A program made the position numbers and the translations under genes. A stretch of DNA of 64,000 nt from positions 1 through 64,000 of the forward strand of contig CALUPK010000006.1 in assembly GCA_944322575.1 (NCBI GenBank), in the 5' to 3' direction. The notes beneath the pieces were generated by a model. It was not told the origin of the DNA and did not search any database. It saw only the letters and a list, made by a program, of their open reading frames with translations. This document shows, piece by piece, positions 17,392 through 27,220 of the stretch (its first letter is position 1; every line of letters starts with the position of its first letter). The DNA is from an uncultured Bacteroidales bacterium. GTDB lineage: Bacteria; Bacteroidota; Bacteroidia; Bacteroidales; UBA932.

Positions 17392-17474
17392 TTTTCAACC
17401 AGACCGGTTATAATACTTGCTTCAGATTGTCCGGTAATGCGCTCAGTTTTATTCTTGCGGGACCGAGGACACGC

Positions 17475-19682
17475 CTAGTTGGCGACCTCGGAGAGGAACT
17501 TGATGCGCACAAGGCGGATCTCCTCTTCCTGGTAGTCGGGGCCGAGGGCCATTTTCGCCTCATCGATAGAGTCGGTCTCTGCTTCTTCTTTAAAATAGTC
17601 GTAGATGTCCTCTACCTTGTCCTCGTCGACGGTCTGCTCGATGTAGTAGTCGATGTCGAGGCGGGTCCCGGCGGCCACGATGGCTTCTATCTCATCCAGA
17701 ATCTCTAAGAAATCCATATTCTTGGCCTCGGCTATGTCATCCAAAGGCACTTTGCGGTCTATGCTCTGGATGATGTATACCTTGTTGGCGGATTTGTTGA
17801 CCAATGACTTGACGACGATGTCCTCGGGGCGCTGGATTTCATTTTCCTCCACGTATTTGGCTATGAGCTTGATGAACTCGCGGCCGAACTTGCGGGCCTT
17901 CCCTTCTCCCACGCCCTGGCAGTTCTTCAGCTCGTCGAGCGTAACCGGATAGTGGATGGACATGTCCTCAAGCGAAGGGTCGGAGAATATTACGAATGTC
18001 GGAAGCTTGAGTTTCCGGGACATATCCCTGCGCAGGTCCTTGAGCATGGCATACAGAGCGGGGTCGCCCACTCCGCCTCCGTGACGTACCGCTGCAGCTG
18101 CAGCAGCGTCCTCCTCATCCTCCTCGTCTCCGTCAGCAAATTCACGGTCCTCGGTCAGCATCAGTGTGTGCGGATTCTCGAGAAACTTGCGTCCTTCCTC
18201 TGTGATAGAGATGAGGCCGTACTGCTCTATGTCCTTGTGCAGGAAGTGCAGGATGACGCCCTGACGGATGACAGCTATCCAGAACTTGACTCCCTTGTCC
18301 CTGCCCATACCGAAGAATTCACTCTCGTGGTGGTTGTAGGACTTGATTATCGAGTTGATCTCACCGGTCAGGATATTGGCTAAATGCTCGGTCTTGAAAT
18401 TCTCCTTCATGGAGGCCACTAATTCCAGAACCAAGGCCATGTCTTCCTGACCGTCGAACATCTTCTTGGGATGCAGGCAGTTGTCGCAGTTGCCGCAGTT
18501 CTCTTCCGGATAGTCTTCTCCGAAATAGTTCAGTAGAATCTTCCTGCGGCATCGGTTGGACTCAGCGTATGCCACGGTCTCCATCAGGAGCTGTTTGCCT
18601 ATCTCCTGTTCGGAGAGAGGCTTGCCCTGCATGAATTTTTCCAATTTGAGAATATCCTTGTAGCTGTAGAATGTGATGCACTTCCCTTCCTGTCCGTCCC
18701 TGCCCGCACGTCCGGTCTCCTGATAGTAGCCCTCAAGGCTCTTCGGGATGTCATAGTGAATTACGAAACGTACGTCCGGCTTGTCGATGCCCATTCCAAA
18801 GGCTATGGTGGCCACTATCACGTCCACTTCCTCCATCAGGAACATATCCTGGTTCTTGGCCCTCGTGGCGGCGTCCATGCCGGCGTGATAGGGGAGGGCC
18901 TTGATGCCGTTGACGGTCAGGAACTCGGCGATCTCCTCGGTTTTCTTGCGGCTGAGGCAGTAGATGATGCCGGACTTGCCGGGATTCTCCTTGATGAACT
19001 TGATGAGCTCGCGGCGGACGTTGACCTTGTCGCGTATCTCGTAGTAGAGGTTGGGACGGTTGAACGAGCTTTTGAATACCTTTGCATCCATCATATTGAG
19101 GTTCTTCTGGATGTCGGCCTGAACCTTCGGTGTGGCAGTAGCCGTGAGTGCTATGATGGGGGCTACCCCGAGCTTTTCTACGATGCTGCGGATGTTGCGG
19201 TACTCAGGCCTGAAGTCGTGTCCCCACTCGGAGATACAGTGAGCCTCGTCTATCGCGTAGAAAGATATTTTGATCTGTTTCAGCAGTGCTACAGTGTCCT
19301 CTTTGGTAAGGGACTCAGGCGCTACGTAAAGCAGCTTGGTGACTCCGCTCAGAAGATCGTCCTTGACTTCCTGAATCTGGCTCTTGCTGAGGGATGAGTT
19401 GAGGAAATGTGCGACGCCCTCAGAGCCGGCCACGAATCCCCTTATGGCGTCCACCTGATTCTTCATCAGTGCTATGAGGGGCGAGACTACTATGGCGGTC
19501 CCCGGCATGACTAAGGCAGGTAACTGGTAGCACAGCGACTTGCCTCCGCCGGTGGGCATGAGGACGAAGGCGTTGCCTCCCTCTATAAGGTGCATCATGA
19601 TTCTCTCCTGGTCTCCCTTGAATGTGTCGAAACCGAAAAACTTCTTTAAATTGGAATGTAAATCTTCAGAACTAATCTTCAT
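17475..19682 (-). CDS. recQ: ATP-dependent DNA helicase RecQ
   Basis: 3'-5' helicase of the RecQ family, acting in recombination and repair of stalled forks. 735 aa from MKISSEDLHSNLKKFFGF. Walker A in MPTGGGKSLCYQLP, DEAH box in YAIDEAHCISEWGHDF, motif VI in QETGRAGRDG. The RecQ zinc-binding Cys run is present (CRRKILLNYFGE, CGNCDNC), then winged helix and an HRDC-type C-terminal domain (~600-670), plus an extra C-terminal segment. An in-frame TTG at 19733 would add 17 residues; ATG 19682 is preferred. Convergent with the nucleotidyltransferase gene. Confidence 0.97.
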   Translation of the reverse strand: MKISSEDLHSNLKKFFGFDTFKGDQERIMMHLIEGGNAFVLMPTGGGKSLCYQLPALVMPGTAIVVSPLIALMKNQVDAIRGFVAGSEGVAHFLNSSLSKSQIQEVKDDLLSGVTKLLYVAPESLTKEDTVALLKQIKISFYAIDEAHCISEWGHDFRPEYRNIRSIVEKLGVAPIIALTATATPKVQADIQKNLNMMDAKVFKSSFNRPNLYYEIRDKVNVRRELIKFIKENPGKSGIIYCLSRKKTEEIAEFLTVNGIKALPYHAGMDAATRAKNQDMFLMEEVDVIVATIAFGMGIDKPDVRFVIHYDIPKSLEGYYQETGRAGRDGQEGKCITFYSYKDILKLEKFMQGKPLSEQEIGKQLLMETVAYAESNRCRRKILLNYFGEDYPEENCGNCDNCLHPKKMFDGQEDMALVLELVASMKENFKTEHLANILTGEINSIIKSYNHHESEFFGMGRDKGVKFWIAVIRQGVILHFLHKDIEQYGLISITEEGRKFLENPHTLMLTEDREFADGDEEDEEDAAAAAAVRHGGGVGDPALYAMLKDLRRDMSRKLKLPTFVIFSDPSLEDMSIHYPVTLDELKNCQGVGEGKARKFGREFIKLIAKYVEENEIQRPEDIVVKSLVNKSANKVYIIQSIDRKVPLDDIAEAKNMDFLEILDEIEAIVAAGTRLDIDYYIEQTVDEDKVEDIYDYFKEEAETDSIDEAKMALGPDYQEEEIRLVRIKFLSEVAN

Positions 19683-19688
19683 ATTTGT

Positions 19689-19696
19689 TACCTTTG
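19689..19696 (+). promoter_or_regulatory. Promoter -7 element upstream of the ureohydrolase gene
   Basis: TACCTTTG on the plus strand, inside the recQ upstream region and divergent to it. It precedes the 24-codon frame at 19740. Confidence 0.5.
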
Positions 19697-19739
19697 CGCG
19701 TCTAAAATTACCGAAAAGTTGAGTTTCTTGCAAATTAAA

Positions 19740-19814
19740 ATGAAAAATATAATAGAAAAATTGAGGGAATACGCCTCAGAGGCAGTTCTCGGCGCAATTA
19801 AAGAGGAAAGATAG
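19740..19814 (+). CDS. 24-aa ORF directly upstream of the ureohydrolase gene
   Basis: MKNIIEKLREYASEAVLGAI plus four residues, then TAG; the next gene's ATG follows after 2 bp. A TAnnTTTG box lies 43 bp upstream. It could be a translationally coupled leader peptide or simply a spurious frame in the 5' leader. The sequence would form a short amphipathic helix. No run of a single regulatory amino acid is seen. Confidence 0.35.
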   Translation: MKNIIEKLREYASEAVLGAIKEER

Positions 19815-19816
19815 TC

Positions 19817-20851
19817 ATGGCTTCAACATTTGATCCGGATAATATAGGTATTGCAAACGGCAATTTTTTCGGGCTTCCCTGTTCGGAACAGGAAGCGGAT
19901 ACAGTATTGATTCAGGTGCCGTGGGACGCGACCGTGTCCTACGGTAAGGGAACGGCCGGGGGACCTGCGGCGATGCTCGGCGCGTCCCTGCAGGTGGACC
20001 TCTATGACGAGAAGATTCCGGGTGCCTCGGAAATGCGTGTGTGGACACTGCCTCAGGAGAAGCGGCTCGAGGAACTGAACTTCGGAGCAAGAGCCATAGC
20101 CGAAAGGGTAATCAGTGCCTTGGAGGCAGGTGAGGACCCGTCGTCTCTCGGAAGTCTGTGCGCGGAGGTCAACGGATGCTCGGAGCGGCTCAATGAGTAC
20201 GTGGAGCGGACTTCGGAGAAGTATCTGGACTATGGGAAGTCAGTTGCCGTTATCGGAGGTGAGCACAGTGTCCCTTTAGGGCTGATCAAGGCTCTTTCGA
20301 GGCGTCATCCCGGGATGGGGATTCTGCACGTGGATGCCCACTCGGATACCCGTGAGGCATACGAGGGGTTCAGATATTCCCATGCGTCTATCATGTACAA
20401 TGTGATGCGTGAAGCTCCTGAAGTAGGCCGCATCACGCAAGTGGGAATCCGGGACTTCTGCTCGGCGGAGCATGCCCTGATCACCTCATCGGAGCTTTTC
20501 GCGCCCTTTACGGATTTCCGTCTGAAAGAGGCGGTGTTCGGGGGGACACCTTGGAATGAGGTCTGTGACAGGATAATCGGCACTCTGCCTGATGTGGTCT
20601 ATGTGAGCTTTGATATTGACGGACTTGCCCCCGAGTACTGTCCCGGTACAGGGACACCGGTGCCGGGAGGTCTTACTTTCGCGCAGGCAGACTGGCTGCT
20701 GTACCGTCTTGCTCTTTCAGGCCGCAGGATAATAGGCTTCGATCTGTGTGAGGTGGCTCCCGGAAGCAGCGGGGAGTGGGATGCCAACGCAGGCGTCAGG
20801 ATGCTTTTCAAATTACTGGTATACTCGGCTTTTTCCATTAAGGAAAAATGA
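19817..20851 (+). CDS. Agmatinase/arginase family ureohydrolase
   Basis: 344 aa binuclear-Mn enzyme of the ureohydrolase superfamily, hydrolysing a guanidino or formimino group. Metal ligands are all there: GGEHS, HVDAHSDTRE and SFDIDGLAPEYCPGTGTPVP. N-terminal GYP-like part reads VPWDATVSYGKGTAGGP. Agmatinase, arginase and formimidoylglutamase cannot be told apart with certainty; the SFDIDGLAPEYCPGTGTP context is most agmatinase-like. In Bacteroidetes agmatinase would feed polyamine synthesis. nhaA follows after a fresh promoter. Confidence 0.85.
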   Translation: MASTFDPDNIGIANGNFFGLPCSEQEADTVLIQVPWDATVSYGKGTAGGPAAMLGASLQVDLYDEKIPGASEMRVWTLPQEKRLEELNFGARAIAERVISALEAGEDPSSLGSLCAEVNGCSERLNEYVERTSEKYLDYGKSVAVIGGEHSVPLGLIKALSRRHPGMGILHVDAHSDTREAYEGFRYSHASIMYNVMREAPEVGRITQVGIRDFCSAEHALITSSELFAPFTDFRLKEAVFGGTPWNEVCDRIIGTLPDVVYVSFDIDGLAPEYCPGTGTPVPGGLTFAQADWLLYRLALSGRRIIGFDLCEVAPGSSGEWDANAGVRMLFKLLVYSAFSIKEK

Positions 20852-20852
20852 T

Positions 20853-20860
20853 TATATTTG
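20853..20860 (+). promoter_or_regulatory. Promoter -7 element of nhaA
   Basis: TATATTTG begins two bases after the T/G of the ureohydrolase stop codon, 37 bp before the nhaA ATG. Confidence 0.55.
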
Positions 20861-20897
20861 TAAGCTTGATAATCTAAAACAAACCTATAACCGATTT

Positions 20898-22130
20898 ATG
20901 ATGGATCCGAGAACCTATGTGCTTCGCAGACGTGTGCTGCTCGAAAAAATTCTTCACAGTAGTATGACGGGAGGGGTACTCCTGCTGATATGCGCCGTGG
21001 TGGCTGTGCTGGCCGCCAATATACCCGCTTTCAAATGGCTGCATCAGTTCTGGGATATCAGCTTCGGCTTTGTCTTCGGAGATTTCTCATTCAAAATGCC
21101 GGTAAGGCAATGGGTGGACGATGTGTTGATGGCAGTGTTTTTTTTCTCAGTGGGACTTGAGATAAAAAGGGAGCTCCTCGTAGGAGAGCTTTCTACCATA
21201 AAGAAAGCGATGCTGCCCATGTTTGCCGCTCTCGGCGGTATGGTCTTCCCGGCGTTAATCTATACGTATTTCAATGCGGGCACTCCTTCTGCCGGCGGCT
21301 GGGGTATCCCTATGGCTACGGACATAGCTTTTGCAATAGGAGTGCTGTCGCTTCTCGGCAGCCGCTGCCCGTTAGGGCTCAAGGTGCTGCTCGTTGCTCT
21401 CGCTGTGGTGGATGATATCGGAGCCATCATAGTTCTGGCAGTATTCTATCCGGCCCATGAGATACACCTTGTCTATCTTTTGTATGCGGCAGTGGTGGTG
21501 GCTGCCCTGATCGCGCTTAACAGGGCCGGCATCCGGACGCTGCTTTTTTACATAGTCCTCGGTATCGTGCTGTTTGTCTTTGTGTTCCTTTCAGGAATAC
21601 ATGCTACCATTGCCGGAGTCATACTTGCCATGACCATCCCGGCAAAGACGTCAACAGGAGATATCAGGGCGTTCACCGGACCGGATTCTCCGCTCGGGAA
21701 ATTGGAAACAACGCTTCACCCTTGGGTCAATTTCCTTATTATGCCTATATTTGCGCTCGCAAATGCGGGCGTGGTGATAGATTCATCCTCGCTTGCCGGA
21801 GGCGGGATGCCGGCTGTCATACCCGGAGTGTTCTTCGGCCTGCTTATTGGAAAGCCAGTGGGGATTTTCGTGTTCAGCTGGATTGCAGTCAAGTTGCGTA
21901 TAGCCGGTAAACCCGAGGGGACGAAATGGATTCAGATTCTCGCTTTGGGAGTGCTGGGAGGTATAGGATTTACGATGTCGATATTTATTGACAATCTTGC
22001 ATTTACCGATCCTTACCTGATCAATGCCGGGAAACTTGCAATCCTCGCCACCTCCTTCCTGGCCGCCTGCCTCGGAATACTGGCACTGTATTTGACTACA
22101 AGCAAGAAAGATAAAACAAATATTATTTAA
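20898..22130 (+). CDS. nhaA: Na+/H+ antiporter NhaA
   Basis: Electrogenic Na+(Li+)/2H+ antiporter of the inner membrane. 410 aa, about 12 helices. Signature VDDVLMAVFFFSVGLEIKRE near the N-terminus; the transport-site aspartates are in TDIAFAIG (D133 equivalent) and AVVDDIGAI (D163/D164 equivalents). The start is one of two adjacent ATGs (20898 or 20901). The frame stays open into the ureohydrolase gene but those codons have no family similarity. The FKBP gene follows 2 bp after the stop. Confidence 0.96.
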   Translation: MMDPRTYVLRRRVLLEKILHSSMTGGVLLLICAVVAVLAANIPAFKWLHQFWDISFGFVFGDFSFKMPVRQWVDDVLMAVFFFSVGLEIKRELLVGELSTIKKAMLPMFAALGGMVFPALIYTYFNAGTPSAGGWGIPMATDIAFAIGVLSLLGSRCPLGLKVLLVALAVVDDIGAIIVLAVFYPAHEIHLVYLLYAAVVVAALIALNRAGIRTLLFYIVLGIVLFVFVFLSGIHATIAGVILAMTIPAKTSTGDIRAFTGPDSPLGKLETTLHPWVNFLIMPIFALANAGVVIDSSSLAGGGMPAVIPGVFFGLLIGKPVGIFVFSWIAVKLRIAGKPEGTKWIQILALGVLGGIGFTMSIFIDNLAFTDPYLINAGKLAILATSFLAACLGILALYLTTSKKDKTNII

Positions 22131-22132
22131 AA

Positions 22133-22849
22133 ATGAAAAAGACAATTATTGCAATCGTAGCCGCAGCCGCGGCAGTAACCGCCCTCTCTTCATGCGCCGG
22201 GACATATCAGAAAGGCGAAAGGAGGGCTGACATCACATCGGCTCAGATAGATACGGTGAGCTATGCGCTCGGTATGTTCTACGGAAAGATGCTGACCTCG
22301 TCGCCGTTCGGTGAGATCAACCTTGCTCAGATTCAGAAAGGTTTCAGTGATGTGATCAACGGTAAGGAGACAAAGCTCGAGGAGCATCAGCTCAACATGA
22401 TTATCCAGAGCCATCTGATGGCGCAGCAGCTTTATGAGACTACCCGTAACGCAGAGGAGGGTGAGGCATTCCTCGCTGCCAATAAGGAAAAGGAAGGAGT
22501 GGTTGAGACAGAGTCCGGTCTTCAGTATAAGATAGAAGTCGAGGGTGCCGGTATATCTCCCGAGGCTACAGACACCGTAGAGGTCAACTATGAGGGCCGT
22601 CTTATCGACGGGACAGTCTTCGACTCATCATACGAAAGAGGCGAGAGCGTCAAGTTCCCCCTCAATGGAGTGATACCCGGCTGGACCGAGGGTCTGACCT
22701 ACGTTAAGGAAGGCGGCCGTATCCAGCTCTTCATCCCCTCTGACCTGGCCTATGGCCAGCATGGCACCGGTCCCATTCCGGGCAACAGCACTCTGATTTT
22801 CGATGTGGAGCTCATCAAAGTCTTCAAGGCCGTGGATGAGAAGAAGTAA
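22133..22849 (+). CDS. FKBP-type peptidyl-prolyl isomerase lipoprotein
   Basis: 238 aa. N-terminal signal with lipobox LSSC (Cys21) predicts a lipidated, periplasm-facing protein. Residues about 40-120 match the FKBP N-terminal dimerisation domain, and about 140-232 the FKBP catalytic domain (VNYEGRLIDGTVFDSSYERG, then VIPGWTEGL and IPSDLAYG). It accelerates cis-trans isomerisation at proline and probably acts as a chaperone for exported proteins. Starts 2 bp after nhaA, and the next gene begins 15 bp after its stop, so the three are likely one transcript. Confidence 0.94.
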   Translation: MKKTIIAIVAAAAAVTALSSCAGTYQKGERRADITSAQIDTVSYALGMFYGKMLTSSPFGEINLAQIQKGFSDVINGKETKLEEHQLNMIIQSHLMAQQLYETTRNAEEGEAFLAANKEKEGVVETESGLQYKIEVEGAGISPEATDTVEVNYEGRLIDGTVFDSSYERGESVKFPLNGVIPGWTEGLTYVKEGGRIQLFIPSDLAYGQHGTGPIPGNSTLIFDVELIKVFKAVDEKK

Positions 22850-22864
22850 TCTGTCTGTAAAAGG

Positions 22865-25090
22865 ATGAACAAGAGGAGTATAATCGCCTGCACGATATTA
22901 GCGGTACTGCTGTTGGCGGGCATCGGATATCTCTTCTGGGCCTTGTTTTTCAGGGACGGGGGAGAAACTGTCAGAACAGACCGGCTTACTGACGGAGTGG
23001 AGGCAGTGCCTTCAGATGCCATATTCCTTTTTGAAGCCGGAACCTTTTCAGAGATAGTGAATATGACGGACAGCGGGAGTGCGCTGGGCAAGTTGCTCGG
23101 CAGCATTCCCGATGCCGCTTATGACTGGGAGGCCGCCCTGTCCATGCATTATTCGAGCAAGAACACCGTGTCGCCTCTCATCGTGCTGTCTATTCCGCAT
23201 GACGAGGATGCAGAAGCATTCATGGACAAAGTCATAGACAAATGCGGAGGAGTGATAGACAAACGCTACGGTCAGGTGACTGTGCACAAGGCCGCGGTGC
23301 CGGATGCCTCTTTCGCCCTGTACGGTCAGTTCGTGGTGGCGAGTCCTTCAATGGTGATAGTGGAAGCGTCCTTGAGGCATCTGGAGAACGGAACATCATT
23401 CAAGGACGAGCCTTTGTACTCCAGGATACAGGGTGTCACTTCCGATAGAGGTGTCCTCCATGTCAGCTTTGCCAACCTCGGAAAACTCTTCTCCGGAGCC
23501 GCTGCCCCTCAATATGTCCGCTACGCATCGTTTTTCCAAAGCTTTGCTGACTGGGGCGCATTCGGAATGGGGAACGGGGACTCTCCTCTGACCTTCGACG
23601 GGCGCCTGCTGAGTGTCCGGAGCGGGGAAAAGTTCTCAGACGTGCTGCTGACTCAGCGCGGCCGCAAGCCCGAGGTCTATTCCGTAGTACCATACAATGC
23701 TTCCTATGTGATAACTCTGCCCATAACCTCCTACCCGGATTATTACCGCGCATATACCTCCTATATCGCAGCGGACGGACGCAAGAAGGACTATGACTAT
23801 ATCAATGCCACCCTGCCGGGTGATATCTCTCCGACTTCTTTTGCAGAGTCTCTCAAGCTTTCCGAAGTAGCTGTCTTTTCGGTGGATATGGATGGAGAAA
23901 GAAAGATACTGGCTCTAAAGTGCGGGGATATCAAGCCTTTGGGAGATTATGAAAGGCCGGTCTGCGAATACCGTTTCAAGGGGTATGTCCAGGCTCTGCT
24001 CGGCAATGTGTTCGCTCCTTCTTCAGAGGAGTCTTACTGTGTGTGGAACGGCTGGGTGATGGTGGGAGGCAAGGAGGAGATAACAGCGCTCAAGTCATCG
24101 TTGACGGACGGAACATTCTTCAGTCTCGGAGACTATCTGTCCCAGACTCCGGCGGCGGAGGAACTTCGGGAGATATCCTGCCTGTCCGTTATGGTCAATA
24201 TGGGACGATATGGCACTACAGCGGCCGGTTATCTGAAAAAGCCGTACGGCGGGACAGTCGCTCAGACGGCCGGTACCTATAATTTCGAGCTTCTCTCACT
24301 GAATATGTACAGGGTGGGCGACGGACTGGGTGTCCGGACTTCTCTGTACAGGGAGGATCTCACGAGCCTGCCGCAGCCGTCTGCCGCCAAGAATGCAGAG
24401 GCCCCGTCTATTGTCGAGGATGTCCCTGTGGCTGTCCCCAAAGGACCGTTTAAAGTCAAGAATTTCATAGACGGCTCGACCAACTGGCTCGAACAGTTAG
24501 ACAATTTCGACATACGTCTGCTCAACAGCGCCCGTAAGCCTGTGTGGACAGTGAAGTTCGACAAACCTCTGTGCGGAACAGTCAGGCAGATAGACTACCT
24601 TAAAAATGACAAGCTCCAGATGCTTTTCGGAGCCGGTGACCGTATATATCTTTTTGACCGTCTTGGCAGAAAAGTCGGACGTTTCCCGATCTCTCTCGGC
24701 AAGGAGATACTTCTCGGGCCGGATGTTTATGACTTCAAGGGCAACAAGGATTATACAGTGGTGGTGCTCCACACTGACAACACTCTCGTCCAGTATGACA
24801 TAGACGGAAAGCCGGTATCGGACTGGAATACTGTCACTCTCAATGAGAGAATCATGTCCTTGCCCGAGATGGTCAAGGTAGGAGACAGTATAATCTGGGC
24901 TGTGAGAACTTCATATCAGACCCTGCTGTATGACGCTCATGGCACGATATGTGCAGATTTCTCCAAAAAGCGTAAACTGAAAAAAGATACTGAGGTGGAG
25001 CCCTTGTCCGCACATGAGGTGGGAGTAACCACGTCTGACGGGCGGGCTATGGTCATAGACCTGAACGACGGCTCTTTCAGAAAAAGATAG
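22865..25090 (+). CDS. Membrane-anchored protein of unknown function (DUF3352-like)
   Basis: 741 aa. One N-terminal membrane helix (about residues 7-30), the rest predicted periplasmic. Residues ~40-300 loosely recall DUF3352 proteins (VEAVPSDAIFLFEAG). The last ~250 residues alternate short beta-rich segments with DRLGRKVGRF and YDIDGKPVSDW motifs, as in beta-propeller or PQQ-like repeats. No catalytic motif is seen. It is co-directional with the FKBP gene (15 bp) and the DUF4834 gene (6 bp), pointing to an envelope role (inference). Confidence 0.7.
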   Translation: MNKRSIIACTILAVLLLAGIGYLFWALFFRDGGETVRTDRLTDGVEAVPSDAIFLFEAGTFSEIVNMTDSGSALGKLLGSIPDAAYDWEAALSMHYSSKNTVSPLIVLSIPHDEDAEAFMDKVIDKCGGVIDKRYGQVTVHKAAVPDASFALYGQFVVASPSMVIVEASLRHLENGTSFKDEPLYSRIQGVTSDRGVLHVSFANLGKLFSGAAAPQYVRYASFFQSFADWGAFGMGNGDSPLTFDGRLLSVRSGEKFSDVLLTQRGRKPEVYSVVPYNASYVITLPITSYPDYYRAYTSYIAADGRKKDYDYINATLPGDISPTSFAESLKLSEVAVFSVDMDGERKILALKCGDIKPLGDYERPVCEYRFKGYVQALLGNVFAPSSEESYCVWNGWVMVGGKEEITALKSSLTDGTFFSLGDYLSQTPAAEELREISCLSVMVNMGRYGTTAAGYLKKPYGGTVAQTAGTYNFELLSLNMYRVGDGLGVRTSLYREDLTSLPQPSAAKNAEAPSIVEDVPVAVPKGPFKVKNFIDGSTNWLEQLDNFDIRLLNSARKPVWTVKFDKPLCGTVRQIDYLKNDKLQMLFGAGDRIYLFDRLGRKVGRFPISLGKEILLGPDVYDFKGNKDYTVVVLHTDNTLVQYDIDGKPVSDWNTVTLNERIMSLPEMVKVGDSIIWAVRTSYQTLLYDAHGTICADFSKKRKLKKDTEVEPLSAHEVGVTTSDGRAMVIDLNDGSFRKR

Positions 25091-25096
25091 AAGATT

Positions 25097-25366
25097 ATGA
25101 TATTCAATTTTTTCCTTTTCATCATATTGGGAGTCCTGCTGCTTATAGTGGCTGTGCCGGTCCTGTTGTTCAGAGTCCTCGGCGGGCGCTTCCGCAATCC
25201 GGGCGGTCCTTCTGCACGGAGACCCTTCGCAGGATTCCGTCCGCATAAGGACAGCCGCGAGGGTGAGGTGACTGTGTCGGGTCAGGACGCTACGGCCGGA
25301 GAGAAAATCGTAGGAGACCACGTGGGAGAGTACGTGGACTATGAGGAAGTGGATGAAAGGAAATAA
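25097..25366 (+). CDS. DUF4834-like small membrane protein
   Basis: 89 aa: one hydrophobic helix at residues 3-27, then a basic, Pro/Gly-rich cytosolic tail ending GEYVDYEEVDERK. The tail motif is typical of the DUF4834 family found in Bacteroidetes. Function unknown. It begins 6 bp after the preceding membrane protein and overlaps the start of the ABC exporter gene by 14 bp. Confidence 0.7.
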   Translation: MIFNFFLFIILGVLLLIVAVPVLLFRVLGGRFRNPGGPSARRPFAGFRPHKDSREGEVTVSGQDATAGEKIVGDHVGEYVDYEEVDERK

Positions 25367-27209
25367 TACCAATAACTCATCGATGAGCGCATTTAAACGT
25401 ATCCTGTCCTATGCTAAGCCCTACAGCCGCTTTTGGCCCGGGTATCTGGCATTCTCTATACTGTCGGTTATCTTCGGCGTGGTCAATTATGCTCTGATCA
25501 AGCCTCTGCTCGAAGTTCTTTTCGATCCGGACGCAGTGGAGAAGTTCTCGGAGATGCCCGAGTTCTCGCTTACAGTGGAATATTTCTATGGCGTGTTTCA
25601 GTATTACCTTACTAAGGTTCTGGAGGCCAACGGCGTGCTGAGAGGACTTCTGTTTGTGTGCGTGGTGCTTATCATCACATCCTTCCTGTCCAATCTCACC
25701 CGCTTCCTGTCCCAGAAGATTCTGGTAAACATGAAGACATACGTGATGAAGAACATCCGCACGGACTTGTTCAACAAGATTACCCGTCTCAATGTTGACT
25801 ATTTCAAGCAGAAGCGTACAGGTGATATCCTTTCCAGTGTATCCAATGACGTAAACGAGGTCCAGAACAGCGTGGCGAGCAGTTTCCATATCCTTTTCAG
25901 GGAGCCGCTGCTGATCATAGGTTTCCTGATAGGACTGTTCTATATGTCGCCCAAGCTGACAGTGCTGACATTGGTGACCCTGCCTATATCGGCGTTTGTT
26001 ATAGGGGCTGTTACCCGCAGGCTCAAGAGCGGTGCAACCCGTGCACAGGAACTGATGGGCAGGATTATCAGTCATTTTGAGGAGGCAATCTCGGGTGCCA
26101 GGATCATTAAGGCATTCAATGCTCAGAAATATGTCAGGGATCATTTTGACCGCACCAACGAGGAGCACAAGGCTGTCAGCCGCGCCATGTATACCCGTCA
26201 GGAACTGGCCTCGCCTCTGTCGGAGTTCCTCGGCATATCTGTGGCCGCCGCCGTCCTTTTCTACGGGGGCATCCTCCAGATGAAGGGGGAGTTGGGCATG
26301 AGCCTCTCGGGCTTTATAGTGTACATCGCATTTTACTGGAGGGTGCTGGAACCTTCCAAAGCTATAGCCTCAGCTTATTCCAACGTGCAGAAGGGCCTTG
26401 TGTCCGGCAACAGGATATTTGCCATTCTCGACGCCGTACCCTCCATCCGCAAAGCGGATCATCCAGTGCATATCTCTGATTTCAAGGATTCTGTGGAGTA
26501 CCGCCATGTGTCTTTCAAGTATTCTGCGGACTATGTACTCAAGGATATCAACGTGACGATACCCAAGGGCAGGATGATAGCAGTCGTAGGACCTTCCGGA
26601 GCGGGTAAGTCCACTTTGGCGGATCTGCTGCCGAGGTTCTATGATGTCACGGAGGGCGGTATCTTTATCGACGGAGTGGACATCAGGCAGTATTATCCCA
26701 AGGAACTCATATCGCTTATGGGTATAGTGACCCAGGAGGCAATACTTTTCAATGACACTGTCCGGAACAACATCACCTTCGGCATGGAGAACGTCCCTGA
26801 GGAGGATGTCATCAGAGCTGCCAGGATAGCCAATGCCGATGAATTCATCTCGCAGATGGAGCACGGCTACGACACCAATATCGGTGACCGCGGCGGCAAG
26901 CTCTCGGGGGGTCAGCGTCAGAGGATAGCTATTGCACGGGCCGTGCTCAAGAATCCTCCGATTCTCATTTTGGACGAGGCGACGTCCGCTCTCGATACTG
27001 AGAGTGAGCGCTTGGTGCAGGACGCCCTTACCAAACTGATGGAGAACAGGACTTCCATAGTCATTGCCCACCGCCTCTCAACCATCCGGCATGCCGATGA
27101 GATACTTGTCATGAAGGAGGGCAGCATAGTGGAGAGAGGAACCCATTCGGAGCTGCTGGCTTCCGGAGGTCTGTATTCGCACCTGTGCGAGATGCAGACA
27201 TTTAACTAA
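25353..27209 (+). CDS. MsbA-type ABC exporter (permease-ATPase fusion)
   Basis: About 618 aa, one half of a homodimeric exporter. Six-helix ABC transmembrane domain (residues ~20-320), then the ATPase: Walker A GPSGAGKST, Q-loop VTQEAI, signature LSGGQRQR, Walker B ILILDEATSALD. The family includes the lipid A flippase MsbA; in Bacteroidetes this is a common candidate for that role. Possible starts are 25341, 25353 and 25383. 25353 is chosen because GAGGAAG precedes it and it overlaps the DUF4834 stop. It is followed 11 bp later by an acyl-CoA ligase gene, consistent with lipid metabolism. Confidence 0.9.
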   Translation: MKGNNTNNSSMSAFKRILSYAKPYSRFWPGYLAFSILSVIFGVVNYALIKPLLEVLFDPDAVEKFSEMPEFSLTVEYFYGVFQYYLTKVLEANGVLRGLLFVCVVLIITSFLSNLTRFLSQKILVNMKTYVMKNIRTDLFNKITRLNVDYFKQKRTGDILSSVSNDVNEVQNSVASSFHILFREPLLIIGFLIGLFYMSPKLTVLTLVTLPISAFVIGAVTRRLKSGATRAQELMGRIISHFEEAISGARIIKAFNAQKYVRDHFDRTNEEHKAVSRAMYTRQELASPLSEFLGISVAAAVLFYGGILQMKGELGMSLSGFIVYIAFYWRVLEPSKAIASAYSNVQKGLVSGNRIFAILDAVPSIRKADHPVHISDFKDSVEYRHVSFKYSADYVLKDINVTIPKGRMIAVVGPSGAGKSTLADLLPRFYDVTEGGIFIDGVDIRQYYPKELISLMGIVTQEAILFNDTVRNNITFGMENVPEEDVIRAARIANADEFISQMEHGYDTNIGDRGGKLSGGQRQRIAIARAVLKNPPILILDEATSALDTESERLVQDALTKLMENRTSIVIAHRLSTIRHADEILVMKEGSIVERGTHSELLASGGLYSHLCEMQTFN

Positions 27210-27220
27210 AACATTGAATT

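Noticed and set aside
19682..19733. TTG start adding 17 residues to RecQ
   Set aside because: ATG at 19682 gives the family N-terminus, and the extra residues look unrelated.
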